The notes under the pieces were generated by a model. That model did not search any database. It was given only the letters and a program-made list of their open reading frames with translations, and was not told where the DNA came from. From positions 62,001 to 126,000 of the forward strand of contig NZ_SZNM01000003.1 of NCBI RefSeq assembly GCF_005870085.1: DNA of 64,000 nt, in the 5' to 3' direction. Source of the stretch: Aquibacillus sediminis (lineage in GTDB: Bacteria; Bacillota; Bacilli; Bacillales; Amphibacillaceae). The translations under genes and the position numbers were made by a program. This document shows, one piece after another, positions 44,479 to 53,555 of this stretch (its first letter is position 1; each line of letters starts with the position of its first letter).

Positions 44479-45375
44479 TTGTTAAATACATTAAAAAATT
44501 GGTTGACACAACCGGTTTATTTTCGTTATGCATTAGGTATCACTATTATTGTCACAATTTCTTTACATTTGTTCCTTCCTAATGATATCTATACATTCTT
44601 TATTCTAGCGTCCATTTTTTTAGGGATGGGTTTTTATAATGCATCTGTCTGGTTCCTTTGCGTTTGCTCAACCTTGATTGTTTTTGCAAGATATTATTTC
44701 ATGCCCGAGGCCGTTACAAATATCACAACTTTCTTCATTCATTTATTCACGTATCATATTATCACCTTTATTTCCGTTGGTTTGATGCATAACTATCAAA
44801 AAACAAGAAGGGATCAATTAGCTTTAATTAAAGCTTTAACAAATGCTTTAGATTCCAGGGATAAATATACCTATAACCATTCTGAAAATGTGGCGAAATA
44901 TTCGCTTGAACTTGCGAAGAAGATGAATTTGCCAAAAGATCAATGTGATTTTATATATACTGGTGGTTTACTACATGATATTGGAAAAATTGGTATTCCC
45001 GAGCATATCTTAACAAAGCCTGGAAGACTAACGAAAGAAGAATTTGCTGTCATTCAACAACACCCTAAAATCGGTCATGAGACATTAAAACATATTTCAC
45101 ATTTTCGACATACTGGTGTATTAAGTATCATTTTGTATCATCACGAAAGATATGACGGAAAAGGGTATCCGAATGGTCTAAAAGGAAAGGAGATCCCACT
45201 ATATGCACGAATTGTTGCTGTCGCCGACACATTTGATGCGATGACATCAAGACGCACTTACCGGAATGAGCTCGATTTAAACTATACATTAAATGAAATC
45301 AGTAAAAATAAAGGTACACAGTTTGATCCTGATATAGCAGAGCACTTCATTGAAATGTATCAGGACCATCCCTAA
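44479..45375 (+). CDS. Membrane-bound HD-GYP phosphodiesterase
   Basis: A 298-residue protein. Residues 15-105 hold about four membrane helices; residues 115-298 are an intact HD-GYP domain: HSENVAKYSLELAKKM, LLHDIGKIGIPEHIL and HHERYDGKGYPNGLKG, with all metal ligands. It should hydrolyse cyclic di-GMP or a similar dinucleotide at the membrane. The start is a TTG after AAGGGAGAG. It stands alone. The contrast with the degenerate HD protein at 39177 is notable. Confidence 0.87.
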   Translation: MLNTLKNWLTQPVYFRYALGITIIVTISLHLFLPNDIYTFFILASIFLGMGFYNASVWFLCVCSTLIVFARYYFMPEAVTNITTFFIHLFTYHIITFISVGLMHNYQKTRRDQLALIKALTNALDSRDKYTYNHSENVAKYSLELAKKMNLPKDQCDFIYTGGLLHDIGKIGIPEHILTKPGRLTKEEFAVIQQHPKIGHETLKHISHFRHTGVLSIILYHHERYDGKGYPNGLKGKEIPLYARIVAVADTFDAMTSRRTYRNELDLNYTLNEISKNKGTQFDPDIAEHFIEMYQDHP

Positions 45376-45498
45376 CTTTCTGCCGGATACTGTCATTCTA
45401 TTCAAACGCACGAGCCGAGTTGGATGAAGTGTGTGACTGAGGCCACAGAAAAACAAAAGCAGTAACCTGTCCCTCAGAATAGATACCTTCCTTTGCGC

Positions 45499-45621
45499 TT
45501 ACGTATGACAAGGAATACAAAGGTTCTCAGTTTCACCAAACGTACCTCCCATTTCTCTAGGCACCAGGTGATGAACCGTTGCCTCCACACCATTTCGGCC
45601 ACAGAGCTGACATGTATCCAA
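45499..45621 (-). pseudogene. Truncated HNH endonuclease
   Basis: A TTG with AGGAGGT seven bases before it opens a 40-residue frame: MDTCQLCGRNGVEATVHHLV, then PREMGGTFGETENLCIPCHT, stop. Two CxxC pairs and the HH of an HNH nuclease are present. Relatives continue (Gln-Ile-His-Ala...) for 40-60 residues with the last catalytic His; here a TAA cuts the gene and the bases after it show no match. It is probably inactive. It lies in the gap 45376-45696. Confidence 0.6.
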
Positions 45622-45696
45622 CTACACTACCTCCTAGCTATCATAGGGATTATAACAAGCAATAGTGGAAGAGCCTGATAACGTGGCTCCTCCACT

Positions 45697-46470
45697 TTAG
45701 TTTCTCCCATGAATTGGTTGGTAAACCTGTTCCACAAATTGATCAATGACTTGTGGTAACACTTTTTCTCTACGATCTAGAAGCGTTTTGATTAATTTAT
45801 TGCCTTCTTGATTGGTAAGCCCCCAATCATCCGGAATCAATCCCATAATTTCTTCCAACAACAAAGCAGGAATTGCATTTATAATGTCCAACTGCCGTGT
45901 AAATTCTTGTTCATTTTTAATAAACGTTGCGAGCAAACGGTGGGTAGCGCTTGGCATGACTGTTTCGGGTAAATGGTCTAAATCGTCTTCTGTCCAATTG
46001 AATGAACCAAAGCTATCTCCAAAATCAATCGCCCACAGTTTGTACTTTCCTGCCTCCACCTCTTCAAAGAAAACATTCTTACGAGTTCGATCGACATTTG
46101 CTAACCAATAATCTAATACAATAATACCTGCTAATGTGTCTTTATTGACAATCTTTTCGGCATTTACTTTGTGGGCATTTCCACTATTTTCAATAAATGG
46201 CGTTGCAAGTTGCTTTTTCGTAGAAATAATGTCATTACCAAATTCCGGTACTTGTTGAGTAAAATCCTGAGGTATTTCTACTAACTTTACTTCAGGGACA
46301 GGTAAGCGCATATAACGTGCTAAATGATAGCCAATCCATTCATTCACCAATGTGCGCTCTGCTCCGCGTTTGTGCATTTTTACTACATATTTTTTTTCAT
46401 CATCAAACTTGATTTGATGAGCATTCTCCGTTTTACTTTGATACAACTTTTTATACTTTACAGCCTTCAT
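45697..46470 (-). CDS. HipA-like kinase domain protein
   Basis: A 257-residue protein resembling stand-alone HipA-type kinases: an ATP-Lys region (KKYVVKMHKRGAERTLVNEW), catalytic WLANVDRTRKNVFF near 123 (the D-R-T-R-K-N loop) and metal-binding WAIDFGDSFG near 148. No HipB antitoxin gene is present, and the gene is fused by an ATGA overlap to a glycosyltransferase, so a toxin role is unlikely. CotH- or CotS-like spore-surface kinases are the nearest idea from context (inference). Confidence 0.7.
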   Translation of the reverse strand: MKAVKYKKLYQSKTENAHQIKFDDEKKYVVKMHKRGAERTLVNEWIGYHLARYMRLPVPEVKLVEIPQDFTQQVPEFGNDIISTKKQLATPFIENSGNAHKVNAEKIVNKDTLAGIIVLDYWLANVDRTRKNVFFEEVEAGKYKLWAIDFGDSFGSFNWTEDDLDHLPETVMPSATHRLLATFIKNEQEFTRQLDIINAIPALLLEEIMGLIPDDWGLTNQEGNKLIKTLLDRREKVLPQVIDQFVEQVYQPIHGRN

Positions 46471-47567
46471 GGTGTACCATCCCTTTCGACCACTTGCTTC
46501 AGTAATGCTGCATATTGATCTGCCACTTGCTCAATCGAAAAGTGTTTTTCTACTTGTTTTCGTGCCTTTACGGACATCCGATCATAGTCCTCATTATTTT
46601 GATCGACGATGTTCTCAATTTGAGAAACAGCATCATTGACATCTTCTTCTTTAAAAAGATAGCCCATTTTTCCATGTCGAACAATTTCTGGAATGGAAGA
46701 AACACTTGGAGCGACTACTGGAACCCCACATGCCATTGATTCAATGAACGTATTGCCAAAAGATTCCGCTCGTGTGGTAGCAATCGTGCACCCCTGTGAT
46801 TCTCTAATCTTGGCATACATGTGCGGCATTTGTTGGTAAGGGACAACTGGATACCATTTTACAATATCATCAAGCTGTTGCTTCTTGAGTGTTTCAGCAA
46901 ATAAGTCTCTTTCCTTACTTTTGGCACCACCCACTACCCAAAACTCGATATCTTGTCGAGTTCTATTTATTTCCTCGGCAATACGTAACAGCAATCGCCA
47001 ATTCTTTCGTTTATCTAACCGTCCAATATAAGTGACAACCTTCTTATCAGGGGAACGGACAGGGTCTTGCTGCTGATCGATTTCGTTTCTATTTAATGGT
47101 TTAAAGAAGTCGGTATCAATCCCATTATAAATGACTTCAATTGGTCTTGATTGATCTACTAATAAGGAGAGAACACGTTTTTGGTGTTCAGAGGGGACAA
47201 TCACTTTTGCTGGTGAGACAGTCTCAAAATCCACTAAATTTTTCTGTAGTTTGACGATTTCCGGCGTTCGGGCTTCGACAAGAACAGGACCTTGATAATT
47301 TGCTTTGTTTAACCACTTATATGCCTTAGGTGTATCCACAACAATAATAAGGTCATAACTATTTTGTTGGATGATCTCCACTATTTCATCTTCTTTTTTC
47401 GTTAAATAGACAGGTGCTACATCTTCCATCACATGCATACCACCGAGATCTTTATAATATAAAAATTCCACTGATATGCCTTGTTGCTTCAAATATTTTG
47501 CCCTATTTCGCCAACCTGCATTTACACCTCCTACTGTCAACAAGCGCCAAATCACCAATACTTTCAT
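46467..47567 (-). CDS. Glycosyltransferase family 4 protein
   Basis: A 366-residue GT-B glycosyltransferase. The N-terminal Rossmann half has VIYNGIDTDFFKP near 147. The C-terminal donor-binding half has VTYIGRLDKRKNWRLLL near 180 and AESFGNTFIESMACGVPVVA near 268 (the E-x7-E motif). It is cytoplasmic and uses a nucleotide sugar. It overlaps genes on both sides by ATGA, and gtaB in the same operon makes UDP-glucose, a likely donor. It resembles CotSA-type proteins, so spore-surface glycosylation is possible. Confidence 0.82.
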   Translation of the reverse strand: MKVLVIWRLLTVGGVNAGWRNRAKYLKQQGISVEFLYYKDLGGMHVMEDVAPVYLTKKEDEIVEIIQQNSYDLIIVVDTPKAYKWLNKANYQGPVLVEARTPEIVKLQKNLVDFETVSPAKVIVPSEHQKRVLSLLVDQSRPIEVIYNGIDTDFFKPLNRNEIDQQQDPVRSPDKKVVTYIGRLDKRKNWRLLLRIAEEINRTRQDIEFWVVGGAKSKERDLFAETLKKQQLDDIVKWYPVVPYQQMPHMYAKIRESQGCTIATTRAESFGNTFIESMACGVPVVAPSVSSIPEIVRHGKMGYLFKEEDVNDAVSQIENIVDQNNEDYDRMSVKARKQVEKHFSIEQVADQYAALLKQVVERDGTP

Positions 47568-49486
47568 GAGCGCTTCCTCCTTACTCGTCTGCTTCTCTTA
47601 CGATTGGTATCAGGGCGTTTTTTATTTGATGGGCCTTTTTCCTGTCGTTTCTGTTCAAATGCTTGATCTAATGTTGATTTTTCACCTTTTTTTGATTTTG
47701 TTGGTTGTTGGTCGTCAGGACTTGCCTCCTTTTGCTTCTTTTTGTTTTTTTTCTTATCTTTCTTTTTTTCCCCTTTTTTCTTTCCTTCTTCCATACTTTC
47801 TTGGTCTAATTGTTTTTCCTTTTTTCGTTGTTTTTTCTTTTCCCTAAGGGCATAAAAGGGATCTTTCATTAATTCTTGCTCGTTCTCTTGTTGTTGGGAT
47901 GGGGTAGAATCCTGCTCTTCTTGCTCATCAGACGGTCGAGAGTTATTTGAATTTTCCATCTCTTGTTCTCCAGTTTCTTCGCTCGTTGTCAGCTCGTTTG
48001 TATCATTTGGTTCCGCTAGATCATCAGACATATTTGGAATGTTTTTTTTGTTTTCATCTCGGTTCTCTGAATCTACTGATTGGTGGTTAGTTGATTCCGC
48101 TAGTTGCTCATCCTCAGCTGTTAACTGTTTTTCCGACTCTTTAATATTTTCTTGCGATGGTGCCTCTGCTGATTCTTCTGTTACTTCGAATTCTTCTGTT
48201 AACTCGTTTTTTTCTTTTTCTTGATGTGCTGAATTATTGTCACCTACTGTCGCGTCCATTTCTGTTTGATCATTACCTTGATTAATTGGATGGAACTCTA
48301 TTTGTTCAGTGTCATTTCCTTTATCCGCTGATTGATTATCCTCTTGGGTTTTGTCGTTACCATTGTCTTTTGATTGATTATCTGCTTGCGTTTCTTCGTC
48401 ACCTCTATTTATTGGGTGATCGTCCATTTGTATTTCATTATCACCTTCTTGATCTTCCGATTGACTTTCTGCTTTGGCTACATCTTTCTGCTCTTCATTG
48501 TTTTCTGACTCAAGCAGTCCTAGTTCCTGTTCCATATCATCTACTAATTGTTTAAAATCCTCTTCTTGATATGGTAGGATTCGCTCATATGGTGGGGTTG
48601 GTAAATCTTCTTCTTCCATCTCTTCAATTGCTTCCATCTTTTTTACAGACTCCATCATATACGCTAATTGTTGTACTTTTTGTTCAACGAGTTCACGTTC
48701 CTCTTTGACTACTTTTCTGACTAATTGTTCTAAATGGTAGTTATAAGTGTTTTCTTTATCGCTTGTTAACATTTTCTTCGTTTTAATTTTCTTTGGTTTA
48801 ACCTCAATCTCTTCCATCACCTTTTTTGTTAATTCGCGTGCTTTCTCATCCATTTCCATATAGTTACGCCATTCATCATGCAGTTCTGGCGCCACTTCTT
48901 TTACATGGGAGAGAAATACTTCACTTGTCGTTGGTCCTAAACTTTTTAATAGTTTACGAGGATATGGGTACGTGCGGTTGCGCCAAATCGTTCTGCCCAC
49001 ATCAATCACTTTTAACGAACCATCGTCTTGTAGAAAGATTTGACGTTTATGATGATCAATTCGTTCATAACCAATTTTTTTAAATGTCTGTAACAGTTCA
49101 ATTAATTTGAATGATAGTTCTTTTGTTAAAGGCTGTGATTGTAAATATTCGCGTAAATCAACGCCATACACCATTTCCATCGTAATAAAATTCGTTCCTT
49201 TACAATAGACGTCTGGTAGTAAATCTGTTTTCTTTCCTAACATCATCGCGTGGTATTCTCGATTACAATCATCAATCTCCCCATATATTTTCATACAAAC
49301 ATCATCATTTAGTTTAAAAACAGCACCTTGCCGGCCTTTTCCGATCATTTCTAATCCTGAATTATTCTCAACTGATACATCCTCATCATCAAAGCCTTGC
49401 ACCTTAATTTTTTTTGCTAATTTACTTACCTTTTTACAATGATCGGTACCAGGCACTCGTACATACTCATCTTCATGTTGATCCAT
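47564..49486 (-). CDS. Protein kinase-like protein with acidic repeats and basic tail
   Basis: A 640-residue protein in three parts. Residues 45-215 are a small kinase-like domain: GKGRQGAVFKLNDDVCMKIY (Gly loop and Lys), ERIDHHKRQIFLQDDGS (catalytic-loop Asp, unusual) and LKVIDVGRTIW (DFG-like Asp). Residues 220-540 are helical and then extremely acidic, with imperfect repeats such as DDHPINRGDEETQ and FHPINQGNDQTE. Residues 545-640 are Lys/Arg-rich (KKKQRKKEKQ, RKRSRRVRRKRS). Similar kinase domains occur in YrzF-like proteins. The start ATG at 49486 has AAGGAAGGTG before it. Confidence 0.65.
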   Translation of the reverse strand: MDQHEDEYVRVPGTDHCKKVSKLAKKIKVQGFDDEDVSVENNSGLEMIGKGRQGAVFKLNDDVCMKIYGEIDDCNREYHAMMLGKKTDLLPDVYCKGTNFITMEMVYGVDLREYLQSQPLTKELSFKLIELLQTFKKIGYERIDHHKRQIFLQDDGSLKVIDVGRTIWRNRTYPYPRKLLKSLGPTTSEVFLSHVKEVAPELHDEWRNYMEMDEKARELTKKVMEEIEVKPKKIKTKKMLTSDKENTYNYHLEQLVRKVVKEERELVEQKVQQLAYMMESVKKMEAIEEMEEEDLPTPPYERILPYQEEDFKQLVDDMEQELGLLESENNEEQKDVAKAESQSEDQEGDNEIQMDDHPINRGDEETQADNQSKDNGNDKTQEDNQSADKGNDTEQIEFHPINQGNDQTEMDATVGDNNSAHQEKEKNELTEEFEVTEESAEAPSQENIKESEKQLTAEDEQLAESTNHQSVDSENRDENKKNIPNMSDDLAEPNDTNELTTSEETGEQEMENSNNSRPSDEQEEQDSTPSQQQENEQELMKDPFYALREKKKQRKKEKQLDQESMEEGKKKGEKKKDKKKNKKKQKEASPDDQQPTKSKKGEKSTLDQAFEQKRQEKGPSNKKRPDTNRKRSRRVRRKRS

Positions 49487-49513
49487 GTTACGCACCTTCC
49501 TTTCTTTTAAAAG

Positions 49514-50320
49514 TCATTTTTCATCAAATAGCTCATTATTCAATTGTAAATATTCGGCATGGGAACCAATATCATACCGTTTTCCATCGATTAACGTTCC
49601 ATAGCATGGATAATCATGCAACATTGCTTTGACTGCATCTGTTAATTGAATTTCATTTCCTGCACCTGGTTTTACTTTTCCCAAGTAGGAAAAGATAGAC
49701 GGATCAAAGACATAACGACCGATCACCGCTTTATTGGAAGGTGGGTTGTGTTTCGGTTTTTCTACCATATCTTTAATCCTATAAACCTGTTCATCTATTT
49801 TTTCTCCATCGATGACGCCGTATTTATGCAAATACTGTTGTTCGACCTCAAGAAGTCCGACAACGCTACCTTTCTTTTGTTCAAAGTTATTGATCAACTG
49901 GGCAATACCAGGTTGTGTTTGATTCAAGATAATGTCATCTGGAAGTAAGATGGCGAACGGTTCATTTCCGGCAAACTGTTTTGCTAATAAAACAGCGTCA
50001 CCAAGTCCTTTGGCATAGGGTTGGCGGATATATTGAATCGTAACATTTGGTGGTTCCACTTTTGGTAACAAATCTCGTTTATTGGCGTGGTCTAAAAAGG
50101 TTTCTAATTCTAGGGAACGATCGAAATAGTCTACGATCATATTCTTTTGCCTTGATAGGACAATTAATATTTCCTCAATTCCTGCAGCCACTGCTTCTTC
50201 GACAATCAGTTGAATTGCTGGTTTATTGCCTACTGGAAACATTTCTTTAGGGACGGACTTCGTTACTGGAAGACTTCGAGTTCCATATCCAGCTGCTGGA
50301 ATAACCGCCTTCTTTATCAT
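49514..50320 (-). CDS. gtaB: UTP-glucose-1-phosphate uridylyltransferase
   Basis: A 268-residue enzyme making UDP-glucose. The nucleotidyl motif AVIPAAGYGTRSLPVTKSVP is at the N-terminus, KEMFPVGNKPAIQLIVEEA follows, and VEKPKHNPPSNKAVIGRY is near 188. It is somewhat shorter than the usual 290. It heads the operon with the kinase-like protein, glycosyltransferase and HipA-like kinase. UDP-glucose is also the substrate of the divergent ugd, so both sides share it. Confidence 0.9.
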   Translation of the reverse strand: MIKKAVIPAAGYGTRSLPVTKSVPKEMFPVGNKPAIQLIVEEAVAAGIEEILIVLSRQKNMIVDYFDRSLELETFLDHANKRDLLPKVEPPNVTIQYIRQPYAKGLGDAVLLAKQFAGNEPFAILLPDDIILNQTQPGIAQLINNFEQKKGSVVGLLEVEQQYLHKYGVIDGEKIDEQVYRIKDMVEKPKHNPPSNKAVIGRYVFDPSIFSYLGKVKPGAGNEIQLTDAVKAMLHDYPCYGTLIDGKRYDIGSHAEYLQLNNELFDEK

Positions 50321-50496
50321 CTACGTCACCTCACTTTCTTTATTACTAACATATTGAATAGATTCCCTTTCGTAACGGCATTTGCCAAAAATAGTTGGAT
50401 ACATCATTTGTAAAATAGGTGTCGATGGTACGAACTTTCGAATTAGTGGATTAATAAATTAATAGAAGATAGTTTATTATAAAAGGAGTGTCTTCT

Positions 50497-51801
50497 ATGA
50501 ATATCTCTATTATTGGGGCGGGATATGTTGGATTAACGACAACGGCATTTCTATCATCGATCGGCCATAACGTCTTCTGTGTTGATAAAGATATTAAAAA
50601 AATTAATCGTTTAAATGAGGGAGAAATTCCCATTTATGAACCAGGTTTAGAAGAGCTTTTCAAGGAAAATCGTAAACGTTTATCATTTACTACCAATTTT
50701 AAAAAAGCTATTTCACAGAGTTCGGTTATCTTTATTACGGTTGGGACTCCATCAAACGAAGATGGGAGCACCAATTTATCCTACGTTCATTCCGTGATAG
50801 ATGAATTAGCAGCATGCATCACCACTTACAAAACGATTATCGTCAAAAGTACTGTTCCACCTGGCACGAACGAGCAACTAGCCAAATCTTTAATCGAACA
50901 AGGGGGAGCGCAACACTTATTTACTATCGTTTCAAATCCTGAATTTTTGCGAGAAGGATCAGCAGTGGATGATATGTTTCACCCTGATCGAACGGTGATC
51001 GGCCTGGAGCAAGGGGATACAACTCCACTCGACCTGTTAAAAAAAGTTTATAAGGGATATGAAGATACATTCGTGGTAACGAACTTAACAGGTGCGGAAA
51101 TGATTAAATATGCTTCCAATGCTTTCTTAGCTACAAAAATCTCTTATATAAATGAGCTGGCAAGAATCTGTGACGCCTATGATGTCGATATTAACCAAGT
51201 GGCAAAAGGAATGGGGCTAGATCCGAGAATTGGGGGGCATTTTTTACAAGCTGGCATTGGCTATGGTGGGTCCTGCTTTCCAAAGGATGTTGCGTCACTT
51301 TACCATGTTGCAAACACCAAACATGTACAAACACCTATGTTAGAAGCGACCCAAACCGTCAATCAAACCCAAGTTGATTTCTTTATAGAAAAAATAAATA
51401 TGTTATTGCCTGAGCCCTCTTCTACAACAATAAGTGTATTAGGGATTGCCTTTAAACCAAATACAGATGACATTCGCTATTCCAAAGCATTATCTCTAAT
51501 CGATCAATTAGCTAAATTAGGCTACACCATCAAAACCTTCGATCCAAAGGCAAGCCTACCTCATTCCATCCCTCGCGTTACTCAAGTTGCTTCAACAGAA
51601 CAAGCAATTAATGGAACGGATGCTATCATAGTTGCAACCGATTGGGATGAATTTAAACACTTCGACTGGCAATCCATTAAACAAGTAATAAACGGCAACG
51701 TCATTTTTGATGCACGTAACTGTCTAGATCCTTTTGAAATCAACCAAGCTGGTCTCGATTATGTCGGTATTGGGCGTGGGGGCAGGCACCATGATGGGTA
51801 A
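50497..51801 (+). CDS. ugd: UDP-glucose 6-dehydrogenase
   Basis: A 434-residue enzyme oxidising UDP-glucose to UDP-glucuronate with NAD. MNISIIGAGYVGLTTTAFLS is the cofactor site. The catalytic Cys is in GIGYGGSCFPKDV near 258, and the C-terminal domain has VLGIAFKPNTDDIRYSKAL near 310. The ATG at 50497 has AAAAGGAG before it, the GTG at 50488 overlaps it. The C-terminus ends GRGGRHHDG, partly encoded by a short GGCAGGCACC repeat. Divergent from gtaB. Confidence 0.92.
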   Translation: MNISIIGAGYVGLTTTAFLSSIGHNVFCVDKDIKKINRLNEGEIPIYEPGLEELFKENRKRLSFTTNFKKAISQSSVIFITVGTPSNEDGSTNLSYVHSVIDELAACITTYKTIIVKSTVPPGTNEQLAKSLIEQGGAQHLFTIVSNPEFLREGSAVDDMFHPDRTVIGLEQGDTTPLDLLKKVYKGYEDTFVVTNLTGAEMIKYASNAFLATKISYINELARICDAYDVDINQVAKGMGLDPRIGGHFLQAGIGYGGSCFPKDVASLYHVANTKHVQTPMLEATQTVNQTQVDFFIEKINMLLPEPSSTTISVLGIAFKPNTDDIRYSKALSLIDQLAKLGYTIKTFDPKASLPHSIPRVTQVASTEQAINGTDAIIVATDWDEFKHFDWQSIKQVINGNVIFDARNCLDPFEINQAGLDYVGIGRGGRHHDG

Positions 51802-51803
51802 GA

Positions 51804-51835
51804 AATAAGACCGACTTCATTTAGTCGGTCTTATT
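51804..51835 (+). terminator. Terminator of ugd
   Basis: AATAAGACCGAC and GTCGGTCTTATT pair perfectly over 12 bases; the T-run is weak. Confidence 0.65.
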
Positions 51836-51879
51836 AGCTGTTCCATTGTTACAAATTAGAGTATACGACTGTTCATACC

Positions 51880-52180
51880 CTTGGCGTGTTTCCATTCTCG
51901 GCGGACATTTAGTACGGTATTTGATAAATATTGCAGGGGATTGGCTCCTTTTTTTGGAAACTAGCGGATCTAATGTCCGTTCTGGGATGATGTGGACATT
52001 TGTTCCTTTAATATGGTAATAAAGGCGGCTATAGCGCATTGATCGGACATCTGTTCCGTTAAATAGCCGAAATAGGTTAAGATCTACGCAAAATGATAGA
52101 AATAGCGGTATGGATGTCCGCTCCATCCCAAAAAGGAAGCATTTTTCATAAATTAACGGAACAGATGTCCGCAGAACCTC
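51880..52180. repeat. Inverted and scattered GGAACA/TGTCCG repeats
   Basis: CGGACATCTGTTCCGTTAA (52044-52062) recurs exactly inverted at 52153-52171. Degenerate copies of the same TGTCCG/GGAACA core lie near 51900, 51973, 52000 and 52110. A minus-strand frame over this region is 125 codons long but has no ribosome binding site and is rich in repeat sequence, so I do not call it a gene. Confidence 0.65.
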
Positions 52181-52204
52181 CAATTCAAAACATTTCACCC
52201 ATAA

Positions 52205-52370
52205 TAACGGGATAAAGTGAAACTTCCATCAGCAGGTGTTTTCTCCTCCCCATTGATGGTTCCCCTGAATGAATCGGATCTCTACAGGCAGTTTATCCCC
52301 ACTTATCTTTTCCAGTTATCCTTAAATCTTGAAGTGGGTGGGCATACTGCCTGTTAAGGAGGGATAAATG
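52205..52370 (+). repeat. Structured dispersed element, copy D
   Basis: Starts gataaagtgaaacttccatc like copies A and B; aacttc (52221-52226) can pair with gaagt (52331-52335). The 3' part differs (cctgttaaggaggg). Most divergent of the four copies. The remaining gap up to 52540 shows nothing else. Confidence 0.45.
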
Positions 52371-52540
52371 TCCGAGTTTGTCTTCACTTAAGCTAACTAC
52401 TCATCATCCTCCTTTATTAAGAACAATCTTCTAATCGAGTTGAGAACAAGTATTGTCCCTTCTTCCTAATAATAATTATATACCTACCAAAACAACAAAA
52501 GTAGGGATATTTTACTGTCATCGATATTCTAATTCATGAA

Positions 52541-53359
52541 TTATTTTGTCCAGATGAATCGTTCCCCTAATGCCATCACATGATAGGCCTGTTTTGGATA
52601 ATGTTGGTATAAATAATCCACTAAATAACTGGGATTTTCTTGATTGCACGTAAATAAGTCATAGTGATAAGGGATTAACATGTTTGCTTCTATTGCCACA
52701 GTTAGCTCTGCTGCTTCTTGAAAATTCATATTTGGAACAATGCCCAAATTCGTTCTAAAATAATCTCCACCATTAATCGGTAACATGGCAATGTCAATAT
52801 CATGCTGTTGCAATGTTTCTACTAACCCATCATAAAGAACGGTGTCTCCAGCGAAATAAAAGGTCATGTCCTTATAATGAATAAGAAAGCCTAAAAACCG
52901 GTCACCACCATCAACCAGTTCCAACTCTGCATGTGCTGCTTTCACACTTTGAACTTGAATATCACCATAGCTGACAGTTTCATTTCCATCGATTGCAACG
53001 ATTCGATCGTTAACTCCCCATTGTTGGGCAATTTGTTTGGAATGATGCGGCATGATTGCAGTTGCTTGCGGTGAATGCTTCATGATCGACGGGAATGTCC
53101 ATTTATCTAAATGATCGAGATGGTCATGTGATACCAAAACAAGGTCTGCATTGGTAACTTCTTCTGGTTGGATTAGAGATGGATACCGTCGGATAAATGT
53201 AACAGGTCCATCCTTCGACATCTCCTCTGCCCAATTTGAAAAATAAGGATCTAAATAGATTACTTTATTTTCTAACTTAAGTACAAAAGACGCCTGACCA
53301 AGAAACCAAATACCAACCTGATCCGCTTCTACTTTGGTTGTATCTATTGATTCAATCAT
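52541..53359 (-). CDS. MBL-fold metal-dependent hydrolase, UlaG-like
   Basis: A 272-residue metallo-beta-lactamase-fold enzyme. The metal motif HDHLDHLD (HxHxDH) is near residue 79. Further ligands are in AAHAELE near 140, YFAGDTVLYDG near 166 and LIPYHYDLF near 230. It resembles UlaG, the ascorbate-6-phosphate lactonase, and UPF0173 enzymes; no ascorbate genes are nearby, so the substrate is open. AAGGGAGAGG precedes the ATG. Confidence 0.82.
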   Translation of the reverse strand: MIESIDTTKVEADQVGIWFLGQASFVLKLENKVIYLDPYFSNWAEEMSKDGPVTFIRRYPSLIQPEEVTNADLVLVSHDHLDHLDKWTFPSIMKHSPQATAIMPHHSKQIAQQWGVNDRIVAIDGNETVSYGDIQVQSVKAAHAELELVDGGDRFLGFLIHYKDMTFYFAGDTVLYDGLVETLQQHDIDIAMLPINGGDYFRTNLGIVPNMNFQEAAELTVAIEANMLIPYHYDLFTCNQENPSYLVDYLYQHYPKQAYHVMALGERFIWTK

Positions 53360-53523
53360 TGTTATACCTCTCCCTTTATTGACTGACTACTTCTCTAGTT
53401 TACTGAAAATCTAATTACATCACAATTGAAAACGTTGTCTTAATTTAAGATAACTGATTTTATTGATTGTTTGCTAATCGATAGGTAAGAGTTTCTCTAA
53501 TATAAATCTACAAATTAAGCCAA

Positions 53524-53550
53524 CAAAAAAACACCGCTAATGCGGTGCTT
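53524..53550 (-). terminator. Terminator of sspH
   Basis: On the minus strand AGCACCGC and GCGGTGTT pair across four bases and are followed by seven T. Confidence 0.85.
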
Positions 53551-53555
53551 TTTAA

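Noticed and set aside
45697-46470. HipA toxin of a HipBA toxin-antitoxin pair
   Set aside because: No HipB-like gene is adjacent and the gene is the last of a coupled sugar/kinase operon.
51821-52198. Minus-strand ORF of 125 codons
   Set aside because: It covers a terminator and inverted repeats, lacks a ribosome binding site and shows no family pattern.
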